A stretch of 64,000 bases of DNA, taken from NCBI GenBank assembly GCA_012845835.1, contig JABAKD010000019.1:4445994-4509993 (forward strand), given 5' to 3'. Below the pieces are notes generated by a model. It was given only the letters and a program-made list of their open reading frames with translations, was not told where the DNA came from and made no database searches. Position 1 is the stretch's first letter, and each line of letters opens with the position of its first letter. The position numbers and the translations under genes are program-made. This DNA is from Undaria pinnatifida (Eukaryota > Sar > Phaeophyceae > Laminariales > Alariaceae). This document shows, one piece after another, positions 62,661 to 64,000 of this stretch.

Positions 62661-62821
62661 AGATTATAAGTACCAACAACGCAGCTTGCAAAGATGAGTA
62701 TTGACCTGAAATTCGTCGAACTCACGGCCGACAGTCCTTGAAATGTTTTTTATTGAATAATATGCCTTGGAAGTTTTGTTTGTTGTGTGGTATACACATA
62801 TTTTACACTTGAAGTAATATA

Positions 62822-62950
62822 TTAATATAAAAATAAAAATCATTCCGCTGTGAGATTGAATATTTTTGTCGAAGTTCATCTAAACTTTGCAAGCTGTGTG
62901 TGATACTCAGATCGCACGTATTACAAGGTTGTGTATCCTCTGTATGCATT
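62822..62950 (+). repeat. Family C core fragment
   Basis: From ATTCCGCTGTGAGATTG through GTGTGATACTCAGATCGCACG to GTTGTGTATCCTC, then unrelated DNA. It carries a 5-nt insertion (CATCTAAACTTTGC against CATCTTTGC). Confidence 0.7.
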
Positions 62951-64000
62951 GTGGTTGTCGTGCGGCATACGAACATATATGCATGCATTCTGTGCACTGC
63001 ATGTTTGGCGGGGTCTGCAACACAGCAGTTCCGGTTCGTTTATTAGGGTTCCGAGATGCCAGGGTATGAACATTTTCTTGGATATTTCCAAGCTGATGTG
63101 AATGTTCAACATTAATACCAGGTATGCACGATATTATGGATATTTTCACTTCTCTGGTTCACAATATTCTAACCTAATCTTAATACACAGTACTGTTAGT
63201 ATAGTATCAATTTCCCATTAATAGTTAGTTGTTGGTTAAACGGAAAGAATTACCAGCCGTAACGAACTGTACATTCTCACGATTTCTCGAATTTGGACTG
63301 AGTGTATTCCGGGTTCGTTTCTGTTGTTACCCGAAGGACAAAATATCGTATATCGTTACCTCATCGGGGCTTCCGCACTTGCTTGTGTGGTTAGTTGATA
63401 ACACAGTTTTTATACGTAGTATAGTGTGATTCTATCAATGCAGAGTATAAAAGGTATCAACAAATCACGGAGTGGACGGCCGTCATTAGGAAAAAAACCC
63501 GCCTGGAATTATTGTCTGCTGCTCGTTAACGGCGGTCCCGGTTTCGTCTCGACTGCCCTAGCGTTGTGGTCAATCCTTGTCGCTGCTGTTAGGCGCAATT
63601 TCAACCACGCCCCCTTCGCCCTCTCTCTCGCACAACTACCAACAACGTCCGCTTGAGCGATAAAAGGGTCTACAATAATATATATATATCTGCAAACCGG
63701 TCTGATCAACTTTACGGCAGCAAACGCACCTTCGCTTCGGCGCATCGACCTCTGCAACACAAGAGGTTGGCGAATCCCGATACGTCTCCAACGATGGCGC
63801 TCCGCTGGTGAGCTTTGCCGGCTTTCCACAGAACAGCCATACGTCGGAGTATATCGGCTTTGGGAGAAACTTTGCTAAAATGTCTGGTTGTGGTGGGATA
63901 ATGGTAACAGCAGTAGTAGAAGAAGCTGTAGTGGTCGCAGTAGCAGTAATGGCAGTAGCGGCAAGAGTAGCATAGCTGTAGCAGTGGTAGCAGAAGCATT
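62951..64000. other. Unassigned DNA to window end
   Basis: ATACCAGGTAT at 63115-63125. A degenerate GTA/GCA-rich microsatellite begins at about 63904 and continues to the edge. No supported gene. Confidence 0.4.

Overview
The window is nuclear DNA of a eukaryote that is poor in genes and rich in repeats. Short introns, LTR retrotransposons, tRNA-derived SINEs, long trinucleotide and tetranucleotide arrays and a secreted beta-helix protein fit a stramenopile. A brown alga is my best guess, by inference only, because no rRNA, organelle gene or diagnostic marker is present. I see no prokaryotic signal.

Only one ordinary host gene is convincing: a secreted, glycine-rich right-handed beta-helix protein at 20682-21840. 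It reads well if a 17-nt first exon is spliced to a long second exon, which restores an ATG and a signal peptide. The largest element is a decayed Ty3/gypsy retrotransposon (32191-39464). It has two LTRs, a candidate primer binding site, a polypurine tract and recognisable gag, protease, reverse transcriptase, RNase H and integrase, all broken by stops and frameshifts. A SINE is nested inside its protease.

Layout: 1-3 kb is unassigned DNA plus a (TAC)n array. 3.0-7.2 kb is a cluster of a G-run-rich modular repeat, called family C here, including a head-to-head pair that forms a large inverted repeat. 5.9-8.3 kb holds two SINE copies and a 316-bp terminal-inverted-repeat element with an internal telomere-like tract. 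8-20 kb holds poly(A)-ended retroposon tails, microsatellites and old family C copies. 20.3-26.8 kb holds two 237-bp MITEs flanking the beta-helix gene. 25.9-30.1 kb looks like one long decayed coding region. 32-39.5 kb is the gypsy element. 40.3-40.9 kb is a 600-bp (CTA)n array. 44-50.5 kb holds a dispersed short peptide-coding motif. 54.8-64 kb holds more family C copies, a hAT-like non-autonomous element, minisatellites and a higher-order repeat.

The most unusual signals are small. The near-palindrome ATACCAGGTAT (or its complement ATACCTGGTAT) and the heptamer TAGTCTA/TAGACTA are far above chance frequency. Within the otherwise alignable family C copies, such motifs appear as tiny private insertions bounded by TA on both sides. 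They may be excision footprints or micro-elements of TA-targeting transposons.
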